Shown here in pieces: positions 31,210 to 39,716 of a DNA stretch of 64,000 nt. Positions within the stretch are counted from its first letter, which is position 1. Each line of letters opens with the position of its first letter. Under the pieces are notes generated by a model. The model searched no databases. It saw only the letters and a program-made list of their open reading frames with translations, and had not been told where the DNA came from. Both the position numbers and the translations under genes were made by a program. The stretch spans positions 186,001-250,000 of the forward strand of contig NZ_JAGZSD010000004.1 of assembly GCF_018381315.1 (NCBI RefSeq), read 5' to 3'. This stretch comes from Anaerostipes sp. GTDB taxonomy: Bacteria; Bacillota; Clostridia; Lachnospirales; Lachnospiraceae.

Positions 31210-32786
31210 CCCCATTTTAACACAATAACCTGAAATGGTTTTAATATCCCGGCTTCGGCCGGCTGATTGCAGAGTAAAACTTCCCCTCCGGTTTCTCTGA
31301 TTTCATGAGGCTTCTTTGAAAAGCTGCACAGTACAAGAATCCTCGTAAACCCGTCATTTCTCTCATATGCCACAATGTCCCCCGCATAATCTCTGCGGGG
31401 TATAAATCTTCCGCGGACAAGGCACGGTTCCTGCTTCCTCAGCGCCGTCATTTGTCTGTAAAAATTTAAGACAGATTTTTTATCATCTTCCTGTCTTCCC
31501 GCTTCCTCCCAGTCTATCATCTGTCTCGCATTATCCCGGCTTCTTAAGTTGACATAACAGAGTGCCTCCTCTTTTGTACACCCGTCTGACAGTGCAGTTT
31601 CATACTGCCCTCTGCTCTCAATATCATCAAAGCTTTCGATGGAATCTTTCCACACATTCTTCGTCCCCAGTTCCTGCCCCTGATAAATAAAAGGGGTCCC
31701 CCTCAGGAAAAAATACATCCCGGCCAGCACAGTGGCCGCCTCGTAAGTCTGATCTTCTTTTGCGGGAAAAAACTTGTTAACTGCTCTTGGCTGGTCGTGG
31801 TTTTCTATAAACAGACCCGGCCATCCAATTTTCTGGATTTCTTCCTGGCTTTCAAACAAAAGCTCCCTGAATTCTTCTACCGTCCAGTTTTTTCTCTTAT
31901 GCCACTTTTCATCGCTTCCCTCCAGGTCGAAGTTTGTGTAATGAAAATCAAACATCATAGAAAAACAGCCCTGTTCCCCAATATAATCGCCAATTTCGGA
32001 ATACGGGACATCCACCGCTTCTGAAACTGTGATGCATTGGCAGGGTTCAAATACCTCTTTTCTCAGTTCCTTCAAAAACGCATTAATCCCCCTGACATTT
32101 CTTGTGTAGGGAAAACAGCTGGCCAGTCCGTCTCTCCCGTCAGGCTCCGCCCGAAAAACATCCAGCTCTTTCTTAATAAAATTGACGGCATCCACACGGA
32201 ATCCGGCAATTCCTTTTTTTATCCACCACCGTATCATGTCATACAGTTCATACCTCAGTTCTTGATTCTCCCAGTTGAGATCCGGCTGTTTTCTGGAAAA
32301 AGAGTGAAAATAGTATTCCTCTGTTCCCGGTACCGGCTCCCACACAGAACCTCCGAACACCGACCTTAAGTTGCTTGGCGGACAGCCGCTGTTCGATGTT
32401 CTGAAAATATAATAATCCCTGTATTTGCTTTCCGGATTTTTTATGGCCTGCAAAAACCATTCGTGCTCATCCGATGTATGATTAAGCACCAGGTCCATCA
32501 TGACTTTTAAATCCCGCATTCCCGCCTCCCGGATTAAATTGTCCATATCATCCATTGTGCCGAACATAGGATTGATACTGTAATAATCTGAAATATCATA
32601 GCCGTTGTCATCCATAGGAGATGCGTAAACCGGACAAATCCAAAGGACTGTCACTCCCAGTTTTTTCAGATAATCCAGTTTCTTTGTAATCCCCTTCAAG
32701 TCTCCCATTCCGTCCCCATCGCTGTCATAAAAGCTCTTAGGGTAAATCTGATAGATGATTTCCTCTTTTCCTCTGGAATTTCTCAT
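31206..32786 (-). CDS. GH13 alpha-glucosidase (oligo-1,6-glucosidase/trehalose-6-P hydrolase type)
   Basis: 526 aa GH13 enzyme of the cytoplasmic exo-glucosidase group. It has IIYQIYPKSFYDSDGDGMGD with the calcium-type DxDxxGD loop, region I DLVLNHTSDEH, region II GFRVDAVNF with the nucleophile Asp, the acid Glu in TVSEAVDV, and region IV FIENHDQPR. The start has GAGGAG 6 nt upstream; the longer frame is unsupported. It cleaves alpha-1,4 or alpha-1,6 glucosyl bonds of small maltosides, isomaltosides or sucrose; exact specificity cannot be set from sequence alone. It stands alone with no sugar transporter next to it. Confidence 0.88.
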   Translation of the reverse strand: MRNSRGKEEIIYQIYPKSFYDSDGDGMGDLKGITKKLDYLKKLGVTVLWICPVYASPMDDNGYDISDYYSINPMFGTMDDMDNLIREAGMRDLKVMMDLVLNHTSDEHEWFLQAIKNPESKYRDYYIFRTSNSGCPPSNLRSVFGGSVWEPVPGTEEYYFHSFSRKQPDLNWENQELRYELYDMIRWWIKKGIAGFRVDAVNFIKKELDVFRAEPDGRDGLASCFPYTRNVRGINAFLKELRKEVFEPCQCITVSEAVDVPYSEIGDYIGEQGCFSMMFDFHYTNFDLEGSDEKWHKRKNWTVEEFRELLFESQEEIQKIGWPGLFIENHDQPRAVNKFFPAKEDQTYEAATVLAGMYFFLRGTPFIYQGQELGTKNVWKDSIESFDDIESRGQYETALSDGCTKEEALCYVNLRSRDNARQMIDWEEAGRQEDDKKSVLNFYRQMTALRKQEPCLVRGRFIPRRDYAGDIVAYERNDGFTRILVLCSFSKKPHEIRETGGEVLLCNQPAEAGILKPFQVIVLKWG

Positions 32787-32811
32787 GTACTGCTCCTCTT
32801 TTTCTTTCCCG

Positions 32812-32844
32812 CAGGTGGACACGCTTCTCCTGTTAAGGTATGAT
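32812..32844 (+). promoter_or_regulatory. Promoter-like partial family B sequence before the MATE gene
   Basis: TGGACA (32816-32821) and TATGAT (32839-32844) with a 17-bp spacer. The block GGTGGACACGCTTCTCCTG then TTAAGG aligns with the promoter end of family B, pointing toward the MATE gene 85 bp further on. Confidence 0.6.
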
Positions 32845-32928
32845 ATTTTTACCGGCTTTTTAGGCCTTCCCTGATTTTGGCAAGGCACAGAGAAAAAGCC
32901 CTATTGAACTATATGAAGGAGTGATATT

Positions 32929-34332
32929 TTGAATACCAATAATGAAACTGCCCTGGGCACTATGCCGGTAGGAAAGCTGCTGTTCCAGCTGGCTGTTCCC
33001 ACCATCGCAGCCCAGGTTATCAATGCTCTCTACAACATGGTCGACCGAATCTATATCGGCAGGCTTCCGGGAGGAGAAGGCCCTCTTGCTATTGCCGGGC
33101 TCGGTATCGCATTTCCGATCATCATGATCATTTCCGCATTTGCCTCCATGATTGGTATGGGCGGAAGTCCCCGGGTTTCCATCAAAATGGGACAAAAAGA
33201 TCATGACGGGGCAGAAAAAATCCTTGGAAATGCCGTAACCGCTTTGACGGGACTGGCTATTCCCCTGACCCTGTTTTTTTATCTCGGAAAAGACTCCCTG
33301 CTTTCCATGTTCGGAGCCACAAAAAACATCCTGCCCTACGCCAGCGATTATCTGAGTATTTATTTGATCGGCTCCATATTTGTCATGTTTTCTCTGGGTC
33401 TCAACAGCTTTATCACCTGCCAGGGGTTTGCCAAGACCAGCATGCTGACTGTACTGATCGGCGCTGTACTGAATATCATTTTAGATCCGGTCTTTATCTT
33501 TGGCCTGGGACTCGGAGTCAAGGGTTCCGCCCTTGCCACTGTCATATCCCAGGGTGTATCGGCGGTCTGGGTTATCTGCTTTCTCACAGGAGAAAGAACA
33601 GATCTAAAGATACGCAGAAAAAATCTGCGTCCGGAACTTAAGGTACTGCTGCCGGTCATCGCCCTGGGCATTGCACCGTTCATCATGCAATCTACGGAGA
33701 GCCTGGTTCAGATCACTTTAAACTCCGGTATGAAGCGGTACGGAGGTGCCGGCGCAGATGCTCTCGTATCCGTCACGACCATCGCCATAAGTTCCATGCA
33801 GTTTTTGTCCATGCCCGCACTGGGTCTGGCCCAGGGGGCGCAGCCTATCATCAGCTACAATTACGGAAGCCGGAATATGGACCGGGTCAAAAAAGCCTTC
33901 CGGCTTTTATTTATCATCACTGTAGCCTATACGGTCGCAATATGGGCTCTCTCCATGGCAGTGCCCCATATATATATCTACCTGTTCTCCAGCGGGGAAG
34001 CTGCCCGTGGACTGGCTGCACTGGGCAGACCTATGATCCGTATCTTTATGGGCGGTTTTCTGTTCATAGGAGCACAGTACGCCTGCCAGAACACCTTCAT
34101 GGCATTGGGCAGGGCAAAGATCTCACTGATCATGGCTCTCCTGCGAAAGATCATACTTCTGATCCCTCTGGCCCTGATCCTCCCAGTTTTTTTAGGAACC
34201 ACCGGAATCTTCACCGCAGAACCCATCGCAGATACACTGGCATCTGCTATCACCACCGGGGTTTTCTACTTTACCTCAAAAAAACTGTTGAGACATCCGG
34301 AAGAACCAGACATCACTCCTAACATGGAATGA
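32929..34332 (+). CDS. MATE-family multidrug/cation exporter
   Basis: 467 aa with 12 predicted membrane segments in two similar halves, close to the MepA/DinF-like branch. It begins with GTMPVGKLLFQLAVPTIAAQ and has the family run NALYNMVDRIYIG, plus GLAQGAQPIISYNYGSRNM in the second half. It uses TTG as start codon, with AAGGAG 8-10 nt upstream. It exports cationic drugs or metabolites in exchange for Na+ or H+. It is monocistronic; no adjacent MarR regulator is present. Confidence 0.9.
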   Translation: MNTNNETALGTMPVGKLLFQLAVPTIAAQVINALYNMVDRIYIGRLPGGEGPLAIAGLGIAFPIIMIISAFASMIGMGGSPRVSIKMGQKDHDGAEKILGNAVTALTGLAIPLTLFFYLGKDSLLSMFGATKNILPYASDYLSIYLIGSIFVMFSLGLNSFITCQGFAKTSMLTVLIGAVLNIILDPVFIFGLGLGVKGSALATVISQGVSAVWVICFLTGERTDLKIRRKNLRPELKVLLPVIALGIAPFIMQSTESLVQITLNSGMKRYGGAGADALVSVTTIAISSMQFLSMPALGLAQGAQPIISYNYGSRNMDRVKKAFRLLFIITVAYTVAIWALSMAVPHIYIYLFSSGEAARGLAALGRPMIRIFMGGFLFIGAQYACQNTFMALGRAKISLIMALLRKIILLIPLALILPVFLGTTGIFTAEPIADTLASAITTGVFYFTSKKLLRHPEEPDITPNME

Positions 34333-34378
34333 TGTTATCTGGCTTGTCGGCCGGTTTCTCCAGAAGATATTTCATCCA

Positions 34379-34435
34379 TTTTCCACATGATTAGAGTGAG
34401 GCATTCTAAGAGCTGAACGGAAATCATGTGGAAAA
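34379..34435. repeat. Family C palindromic element, copy 3
   Basis: Perfect 14-bp terminal inverted repeats TTTTCCACATGATT and AATCATGTGGAAAA flank a core that, reversed, reads CAGCTCTTAGAATGCCTCAC. It sits between the convergent MATE and diguanylate cyclase genes. Confidence 0.7.
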
Positions 34436-34437
34436 TG

Positions 34438-35847
34438 TCATAATATTACATACTGGTTTTTCCCTCTCATTTTTGCCTCATACAGGGCACTGTCTGCCCT
34501 TCCGATCACTTGTTCATAAGTGTCTCCGTTTTGGATCAATGTAATCCCAATGCTTATATTTACATGATTTTCATCTGTAACTGCCCTAAGCATCCGCCCT
34601 GCGATCTCTTCGATTTTTTTCTGATCTCTGATCCCGTAAATCAGACAGGTAAATTCATCTCCTCCATAACGGCTGACCACATCCTTTTCACGAAGATTTC
34701 TCCGAAGCCGGTCTGCTACTCCGGTAAGGATCTCATCTCCCTTTTGGTGGCCGAAAGTGTCATTGATCCCTTTAAAATCATCCACATCTAAAAAGAAGCA
34801 TGCGCTGTATTTCTTTTTCCCCTTCAGGTCCTTTTCCAGAACCTTCTGGAAATTCTTTCGGTTAAGTGAACCCGTCAGAGCATCCTTTGTATTTTCCAGT
34901 CTCTCACTTCGGTGCATCTTAAAGAATTGAAGACCGAAAATAAAGAGCAGGACTGTAATCAAAGTCCCTTTCATCATCAAAAATAAGGTTTCACTTTTTA
35001 GAGAATACAAAGTTTCCTCGTAAGACTCTGCCACCGCCAAAGTGCAGATGGTCCAGTCGCTGATGCCTGCCGGTTCATAATAGAGCATTCTGAGCTTTTC
35101 TTTATTATGATAGTTTAAATAACCGCTTTTCCCTTGCTTTACATTTGCTTCCATGACATCCAAATCTGTTTCGTCATCATACTCCATCGTGCGCAGCATA
35201 TCGTACATGGTGCTGAACCGCTCCATACCTTCGTAGGATGCAACCATCCTGCCCTTTTTGGAAAACACCAGCACAGCACCTGATCCTTTTAAATCCTCTC
35301 CGTTCAGCATGCGTCCCAATTCCACAGTGCTGTATTCCAGGCAGATCGCGCCTTTTACCTTTCCGTCTCTTACCAAAGGCACACCTATAATAATGGACTC
35401 CGTCCCTTCTTCTTCATCCACGAGAACTTTAGATATGCTTTTCTTATCTTTCATCAAATCCTTATAGTACTTTCGTTCTGCGATGTTCTGTCTCTTGTGG
35501 CTGCTGTAATACATATTGCCTTTATTATCTGCTACACCGATTTTCAGTCCTTTTGAATCAAATCTGGCGACAATATCCCACCAATTTTCTTCCCCTGATC
35601 CATCCGGAACATCACAAACCACCGCCAGGCTTTCCAGCCAATTCTGGTTATCCTTCAGCAAAGACTGCAGGGAAGCTTTTGCCGTATCATTCGTTGACCT
35701 CAAATCATGCCTTGTCTGTTCTACGATCTTGGTATCCATTTTCCGGTAATACTGCACAAAAGAAAAAATAAAGAACGTAACCAGAGCAATCACCATCAGA
35801 AGAATGACCGTCGTATTCAGCTGTCTGTTTCTCTTTTTTTCCCTCAT
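34438..35847 (-). CDS. Membrane diguanylate cyclase with an extracellular sensor domain
   Basis: 469 aa. Membrane segment 1 (about 15-32) and segment 2 (about 285-308) bracket a dCache-type sensor region (GLKIGVADNKGNMYYSS, VPLVRDGKVKGAICLEYST). The C-terminal GGDEF domain (about 320-469) has the intact active site SRYGGDEF and the inhibitory I-site REKD five residues before it, so it should make cyclic di-GMP under product control. There is no EAL domain. The start with GGAGG 5 nt upstream is used. The ligand is unknown. Confidence 0.9.
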   Translation of the reverse strand: MREKKRNRQLNTTVILLMVIALVTFFIFSFVQYYRKMDTKIVEQTRHDLRSTNDTAKASLQSLLKDNQNWLESLAVVCDVPDGSGEENWWDIVARFDSKGLKIGVADNKGNMYYSSHKRQNIAERKYYKDLMKDKKSISKVLVDEEEGTESIIIGVPLVRDGKVKGAICLEYSTVELGRMLNGEDLKGSGAVLVFSKKGRMVASYEGMERFSTMYDMLRTMEYDDETDLDVMEANVKQGKSGYLNYHNKEKLRMLYYEPAGISDWTICTLAVAESYEETLYSLKSETLFLMMKGTLITVLLFIFGLQFFKMHRSERLENTKDALTGSLNRKNFQKVLEKDLKGKKKYSACFFLDVDDFKGINDTFGHQKGDEILTGVADRLRRNLREKDVVSRYGGDEFTCLIYGIRDQKKIEEIAGRMLRAVTDENHVNISIGITLIQNGDTYEQVIGRADSALYEAKMRGKNQYVIL

Positions 35848-35919
35848 TTTCCCCTCCCCGCTCAGTAACTGCGATTCGTAATTACCTACATTATACTCCA
35901 TATTACAATGCAATCAAAG

Positions 35920-35964
35920 AAAACCTTTTTCCGAAAAATACAAAAATTCGGAAAAAGGTTTTCT
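35920..35964. terminator. Bidirectional hairpin terminator
   Basis: Stem GAAAACCTTTTTCCGAA / TTCGGAAAAAGGTTTTC with an 11-nt loop. It lies after the RidA gene on the minus strand and before the cyclase gene. Confidence 0.8.
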
Positions 35965-36045
35965 AAAGTTCTTTCTTCACTGTCCACAGCCAGCTGAGGC
36001 ACCTCTTGTTTTATATATGTCATTCTCCAGAAGACATCATGCCCA

Positions 36046-36426
36046 TTATTCAGCTACTGCGATTGCTTCTATCTCAAACAAAGCCCCTTTGGGCAGTGCT
36101 GCCACTTCCACGCAGGAACGAGCCGGTTTATTTTCTCCGAACCGTTTCTCATAAACTGCATTGATTGCGGCAAAGTCGTTGATGTCATCTAAAAATACGG
36201 TTGTTTTAATTACATTATCCAGAGATAATCCGGAAGCCTTCAGCACTTCATTTAAGTTTGTCAGCGCCTGGTCTGCCTGAGCCTCCACTCCTTCCGGAAG
36301 GGTCCCTTCCTTCGGATCCAGACCCAGCTGTCCTGATGTGAATACAAGATTTCCTGTTTTTACTGCATGGCAGTATGGTCCCACTGCTGCAGGGGCTTTT
36401 TCTGCATTGATTGTCTCACGTGTCAT
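36046..36426 (-). CDS. ridA: RidA-family enamine/imine deaminase
   Basis: 126 aa, normal length. It hydrolyses reactive 2-aminoacrylate-type enamines released by PLP enzymes. Motifs: AAVGPYCHAVKTGNLVFTSG, and the C-terminal signature PARSCVEVAALPKGALFEIE, whose Arg anchors the substrate carboxylate. The second of two adjacent ATG codons is chosen for spacing to AGGAGG. It is cytosolic and stands alone. Confidence 0.93.
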   Translation of the reverse strand: MTRETINAEKAPAAVGPYCHAVKTGNLVFTSGQLGLDPKEGTLPEGVEAQADQALTNLNEVLKASGLSLDNVIKTTVFLDDINDFAAINAVYEKRFGENKPARSCVEVAALPKGALFEIEAIAVAE

Positions 36427-36518
36427 CATGATCCTCCTCACTTTCTAAAAATTAATAAGGTTTATACAATTTTTTTGTAATTCCATTATAGCACAGGCTT
36501 TTATGCGCGTCCATTCCT

Positions 36519-37646
36519 TTAATTGCTTATGGTAACTTTCAGTTCTGCATTGTGCTTCTCAATTTTTTGGGCTGCCTTTTCATCTGCTGCATCCTTTGTC
36601 GGATAATAATCAATATAATAAAATAAGTTTTTATCAAGATTTTTGAATGTGTATGTATTTTTCCCCTTCTTGAGTTCTGTCATCTGCGGTTCTCCCTGTT
36701 CATCCATGTTGTTCAGGGACAGCACTGGTTTCAGAGACAGGTCTGCTTTTGCAATATCCTCAAAGACAACCGTAAGCTTTCCGTTCTGTGACCGAAAAAC
36801 ATTTCCGATCACCAAACTGCCGAAGGTTCCTTCCGCCCCATCAGTCCCCTTCATGGCGTCCACATCAAAATAAAGGACTCCCTTGCTGCTGAATTTCATA
36901 AAGCGGCTTCCCTTAAAAGAAAGCTTTGCTGGATCCTTCTCTTTATCCAGATCCGCAAATCCCTGAAACAGAGGCGTTACCGTTTTCTTTTTCGTCTTCA
37001 CGTTATATTGGACCAGAGAAAGATTTTTGAACATCTGGTCTTCCTTCATATAAATCTCAGACGGATATCCGAGAAAATCCACCGTACTGCGATTCTGGAC
37101 CACTGCGTTGGAGTCATTCTGCCCTTGATCCATCAATTCCTGGATTACATCTTCTTTTGGTCTTCCCCCAATTTTCTTTTGACTGGTCTGCTGTATATCG
37201 CCTTCATAGATATCATCAAATGCCTGCTTTTTATCGGACAGTGTCATGTCTTTCACATTAAAGAAATAATCCTTCACCGTGTCCTCCCCTTTTGTCCGAA
37301 GGAGACGCACCATACTGCCGTCACTGGATATAATAATCTTTGTCTCTGTCTCCCCATCCTCTGAAAACAGCTTCATTTTTTCAAGATCCAGTGCAGCGCA
37401 GATCTTTTTTTCTTTCATATCATAGACATAAAACCCTGCAGAGTTATGAAACATCACCCTGCTGTCTGAAGCATAATCAAGCTTAGGGAAATCGGACACT
37501 TCATCCTTTTGGGTCGTCTCTCCTATAAATGTTTTTAATTCCTCATCCGATGAAAACGGTTTTAATTCTGATTTTTTAGAACATCCTGCAGCCGTGACAG
37601 CCAGAACTGCTGCCATCACCATAAGAATCCTGATTTTTCTTTTCAT
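36519..37646 (-). CDS. Lipoprotein of unknown function
   Basis: 375 aa. I do not recognise the family. A signal peptide (MKRKIRILMVMAAVLAVTAA) ends in the lipobox AAGC, so it is anchored on the outer face of the membrane. The mature part reads like a beta-rich protein with repeated short strands (SRVMFHNSAGFYVYDMKEKK, DGSMVRLLRTKGEDTV, SRFMKFSSKGVLYFDVD), suggesting a propeller-like fold. The C-terminal 60 residues (KKGKNTYTFKNLDKNLFYY) look like a separate strand-rich module. It precedes nothing obvious and follows the signal peptidase gene by 12 bp, hence may be co-transcribed with it. Confidence 0.75.
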   Translation of the reverse strand: MKRKIRILMVMAAVLAVTAAGCSKKSELKPFSSDEELKTFIGETTQKDEVSDFPKLDYASDSRVMFHNSAGFYVYDMKEKKICAALDLEKMKLFSEDGETETKIIISSDGSMVRLLRTKGEDTVKDYFFNVKDMTLSDKKQAFDDIYEGDIQQTSQKKIGGRPKEDVIQELMDQGQNDSNAVVQNRSTVDFLGYPSEIYMKEDQMFKNLSLVQYNVKTKKKTVTPLFQGFADLDKEKDPAKLSFKGSRFMKFSSKGVLYFDVDAMKGTDGAEGTFGSLVIGNVFRSQNGKLTVVFEDIAKADLSLKPVLSLNNMDEQGEPQMTELKKGKNTYTFKNLDKNLFYYIDYYPTKDAADEKAAQKIEKHNAELKVTISN

Positions 37647-37658
37647 GAACGCTCTCCT

Positions 37659-38213
37659 TTATTTGATCCATTTCGGAGAAGGATAATATCGAAAGCTTGC
37701 TTTCCCTATTATCTCATCTCTGGTCACATAGTGAGTCTGCCATTCTCTCGCATCATTGGAACTGTTCCGGTTATCACCCATAACAAAATAACCGTTGTCC
37801 GGCACCTTATACGGGCCGAAATCATCCACAGGCTCTTCCCTGATATAAGGCTCTTTCAAAGGCTTTTTGTTTTTGTTAATATAGACCTTCCCGTCTTTTA
37901 CTTCAATGGTCTCTCCCGGAAGCGCAATCACTCTTTTTATATACCATTCAGTTTCGTCATCCGGATACTTAAATATGATCACATCTCCCCGTTTCGGTTC
38001 ACTGAACAGGTATGCGGTTCTGAATGCAATAAGCTTATCCCCGGTCATGATCGTATTTTCCATGGATCCGCTGGGAATACTGGCGTTGACAATGACGAAG
38101 TTTGTAATAAACAGGGTAATCGCCAAGGTTACAGCGATACACACAATCCAGCTCCTGACTTCTTTCCTGAAATTTTGTTTTTTTGCTTTTTCCTGCTCCT
38201 GTTCCTTTTCCAT
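37659..38213 (-). CDS. lepB: Signal peptidase I
   Basis: 184 aa type I signal peptidase of the Gram-positive kind. The membrane segment (about 22-42) precedes the nucleophile in NASIPSGSMENTI (Ser in SGSM) and the general base Lys in EWYIKRVIALPGE. Box D/E follow as VMGDNRNSSNDAREW. The start with GGAGG 4-5 nt upstream is used. It removes signal peptides from secreted proteins. Confidence 0.93.
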   Translation of the reverse strand: MEKEQEQEKAKKQNFRKEVRSWIVCIAVTLAITLFITNFVIVNASIPSGSMENTIMTGDKLIAFRTAYLFSEPKRGDVIIFKYPDDETEWYIKRVIALPGETIEVKDGKVYINKNKKPLKEPYIREEPVDDFGPYKVPDNGYFVMGDNRNSSNDAREWQTHYVTRDEIIGKASFRYYPSPKWIK

Positions 38214-38269
38214 GATGCCTCCTTCTGTATTTAAACCAAGTAGATGAATCCACTTTATTTTCTGTAGAA

Positions 38270-38306
38270 TAAAAACCTCTTTGTCATACCACAAAGAGGT
38301 TTTTTC
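38270..38306 (-). terminator. Terminator of purA
   Basis: Stem AAAACCTCTTTGT / ACAAAGAGGTTTT with a T-tract on both sides, 7 bp after the purA stop. Confidence 0.9.
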
Positions 38307-38312
38307 TTTTTT

Positions 38313-39599
38313 CTAGTCTGTATATCCTCTGCGGATAATCTCATGTCTTCCAGGTCCGTTGGAGATCAGTGTAATCGGATATCCGATCTTCTCCTCAACA
38401 AACTCTATATACTTTCTGCAGTTTTCCGGAAGCTTGTCATATTCTGTAATGCCGCGGATGTCGCTCTTCCAGCCCGGAAGCACCTCAATCACCGGTTTTG
38501 CTTTTTCCAAATCTCCGGTCGTCGGGAAATCAGTGGTTACTGTTCCGTCAATGTCATAGGCGACACAAACCGGAATCTCTTCTAAATATCCCAGAACATC
38601 AAGAACTGTAAATGCCACGTCTGTAGTTCCCTGCATCCTGCATCCGTACTTGGAGGCAACCACATCAAACCAGCCCATCCTTCTCGGACGTCCTGTGGTC
38701 GCACCGAATTCTCCGCCGTCACCGCCGCGTCTTCTGAGCTCATCGGCTTCTTCCCCGAAAATCTCACTGACAAAGGCTCCTGCACCTACGGCACTGGAAT
38801 ATGCTTTGACCACTGTGACGATCTTCTTGATCTCATAAGGCGGGATACCTGCGCCAATGGCTCCGTATGCAGCCAGTGTTGAGGAGGATGTTACCATAGG
38901 ATAAATTCCGTGATCCGGATCCTTCAGGGAACCAAGCTGTCCCTCCAAAAGAATCGTCTTATCCTCCTTAAGAGCATTGTGCAGAAACAGAGATACATCA
39001 CATACATACGGCTCTACCATCTCTTTATACTCCATCAGAGTGTCATACAGCTCATCAGGATTCAGAAGAGGTTTGTGGTACAGGTGCTCCAGCAGTACAT
39101 TCTTTGTTTCACAGATCTTTGTTAATTTTTCTTTTAATGCTTTCCCGTCAAACAGTTCGTTGACCTGAAAACCAATCTTCGCATATTTATCAGAATAAAA
39201 CGGTGCAATTCCTGATTTTGTAGATCCGAAAGAACCTTTGCCCAGTCTTTCTTCTTCATACTCATCAAACAAAATGTGATACGGCATCACGATCTGAGCC
39301 CTGTCAGAGACTAAAATCTTTGGTTTTGGCACTCCCTGTGATACGATTTCCCCGATCTCTTTAAAAAGCACCGGAATATTCAACGCCACACCGTTTCCGA
39401 TAATGCTCGTTGTATGATCATAGAATACACCGGAAGGCAGCGTGTGAAGCGCAAACTTTCCGTAGTCATTAATGATGGTATGCCCGGCATTCGCACCTCC
39501 CTGGAAACGTACGATAATGTCAGATGTTTCTCCCAACATATCTGTAATCTTGCCTTTTCCTTCGTCGCCCCAGTTGGCTCCCACTATTGCTTTAACCAT
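38313..39599 (-). CDS. purA: Adenylosuccinate synthetase
   Basis: 428 aa, usual length. It couples IMP and aspartate with GTP hydrolysis, the first committed step to AMP. Motifs: GANWGDEGKGKITDML (GTP loop with the catalytic Asp), GGANAGHTI, and GRPRRMGWFDVVA near residue 300. The purA promoter lies at 39670-39698. AGGAGG precedes the ATG. It stands alone, as is common in clostridia. Confidence 0.96.
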   Translation of the reverse strand: MVKAIVGANWGDEGKGKITDMLGETSDIIVRFQGGANAGHTIINDYGKFALHTLPSGVFYDHTTSIIGNGVALNIPVLFKEIGEIVSQGVPKPKILVSDRAQIVMPYHILFDEYEEERLGKGSFGSTKSGIAPFYSDKYAKIGFQVNELFDGKALKEKLTKICETKNVLLEHLYHKPLLNPDELYDTLMEYKEMVEPYVCDVSLFLHNALKEDKTILLEGQLGSLKDPDHGIYPMVTSSSTLAAYGAIGAGIPPYEIKKIVTVVKAYSSAVGAGAFVSEIFGEEADELRRRGGDGGEFGATTGRPRRMGWFDVVASKYGCRMQGTTDVAFTVLDVLGYLEEIPVCVAYDIDGTVTTDFPTTGDLEKAKPVIEVLPGWKSDIRGITEYDKLPENCRKYIEFVEEKIGYPITLISNGPGRHEIIRRGYTD

Positions 39600-39669
39600 A
39601 TGTGTATCCTCCTAATTATCAATGACGTGTCTTCGCCATTTTCTTTTGCATAAAGCGAACAACATTTTA

Positions 39670-39698
39670 ATATTATATTGTTTTTTCCCATGTGTCAA
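39670..39698 (-). promoter_or_regulatory. Sigma-A promoter of purA
   Basis: TTGACA (39693-39698) and TAATAT (39670-39675) with a 17-bp spacer on the minus strand. The leader is about 65 nt; no purine riboswitch fold is visible in it. Confidence 0.85.
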
Positions 39699-39716
39699 GA
39701 ATCCGCAGGGAGATTC

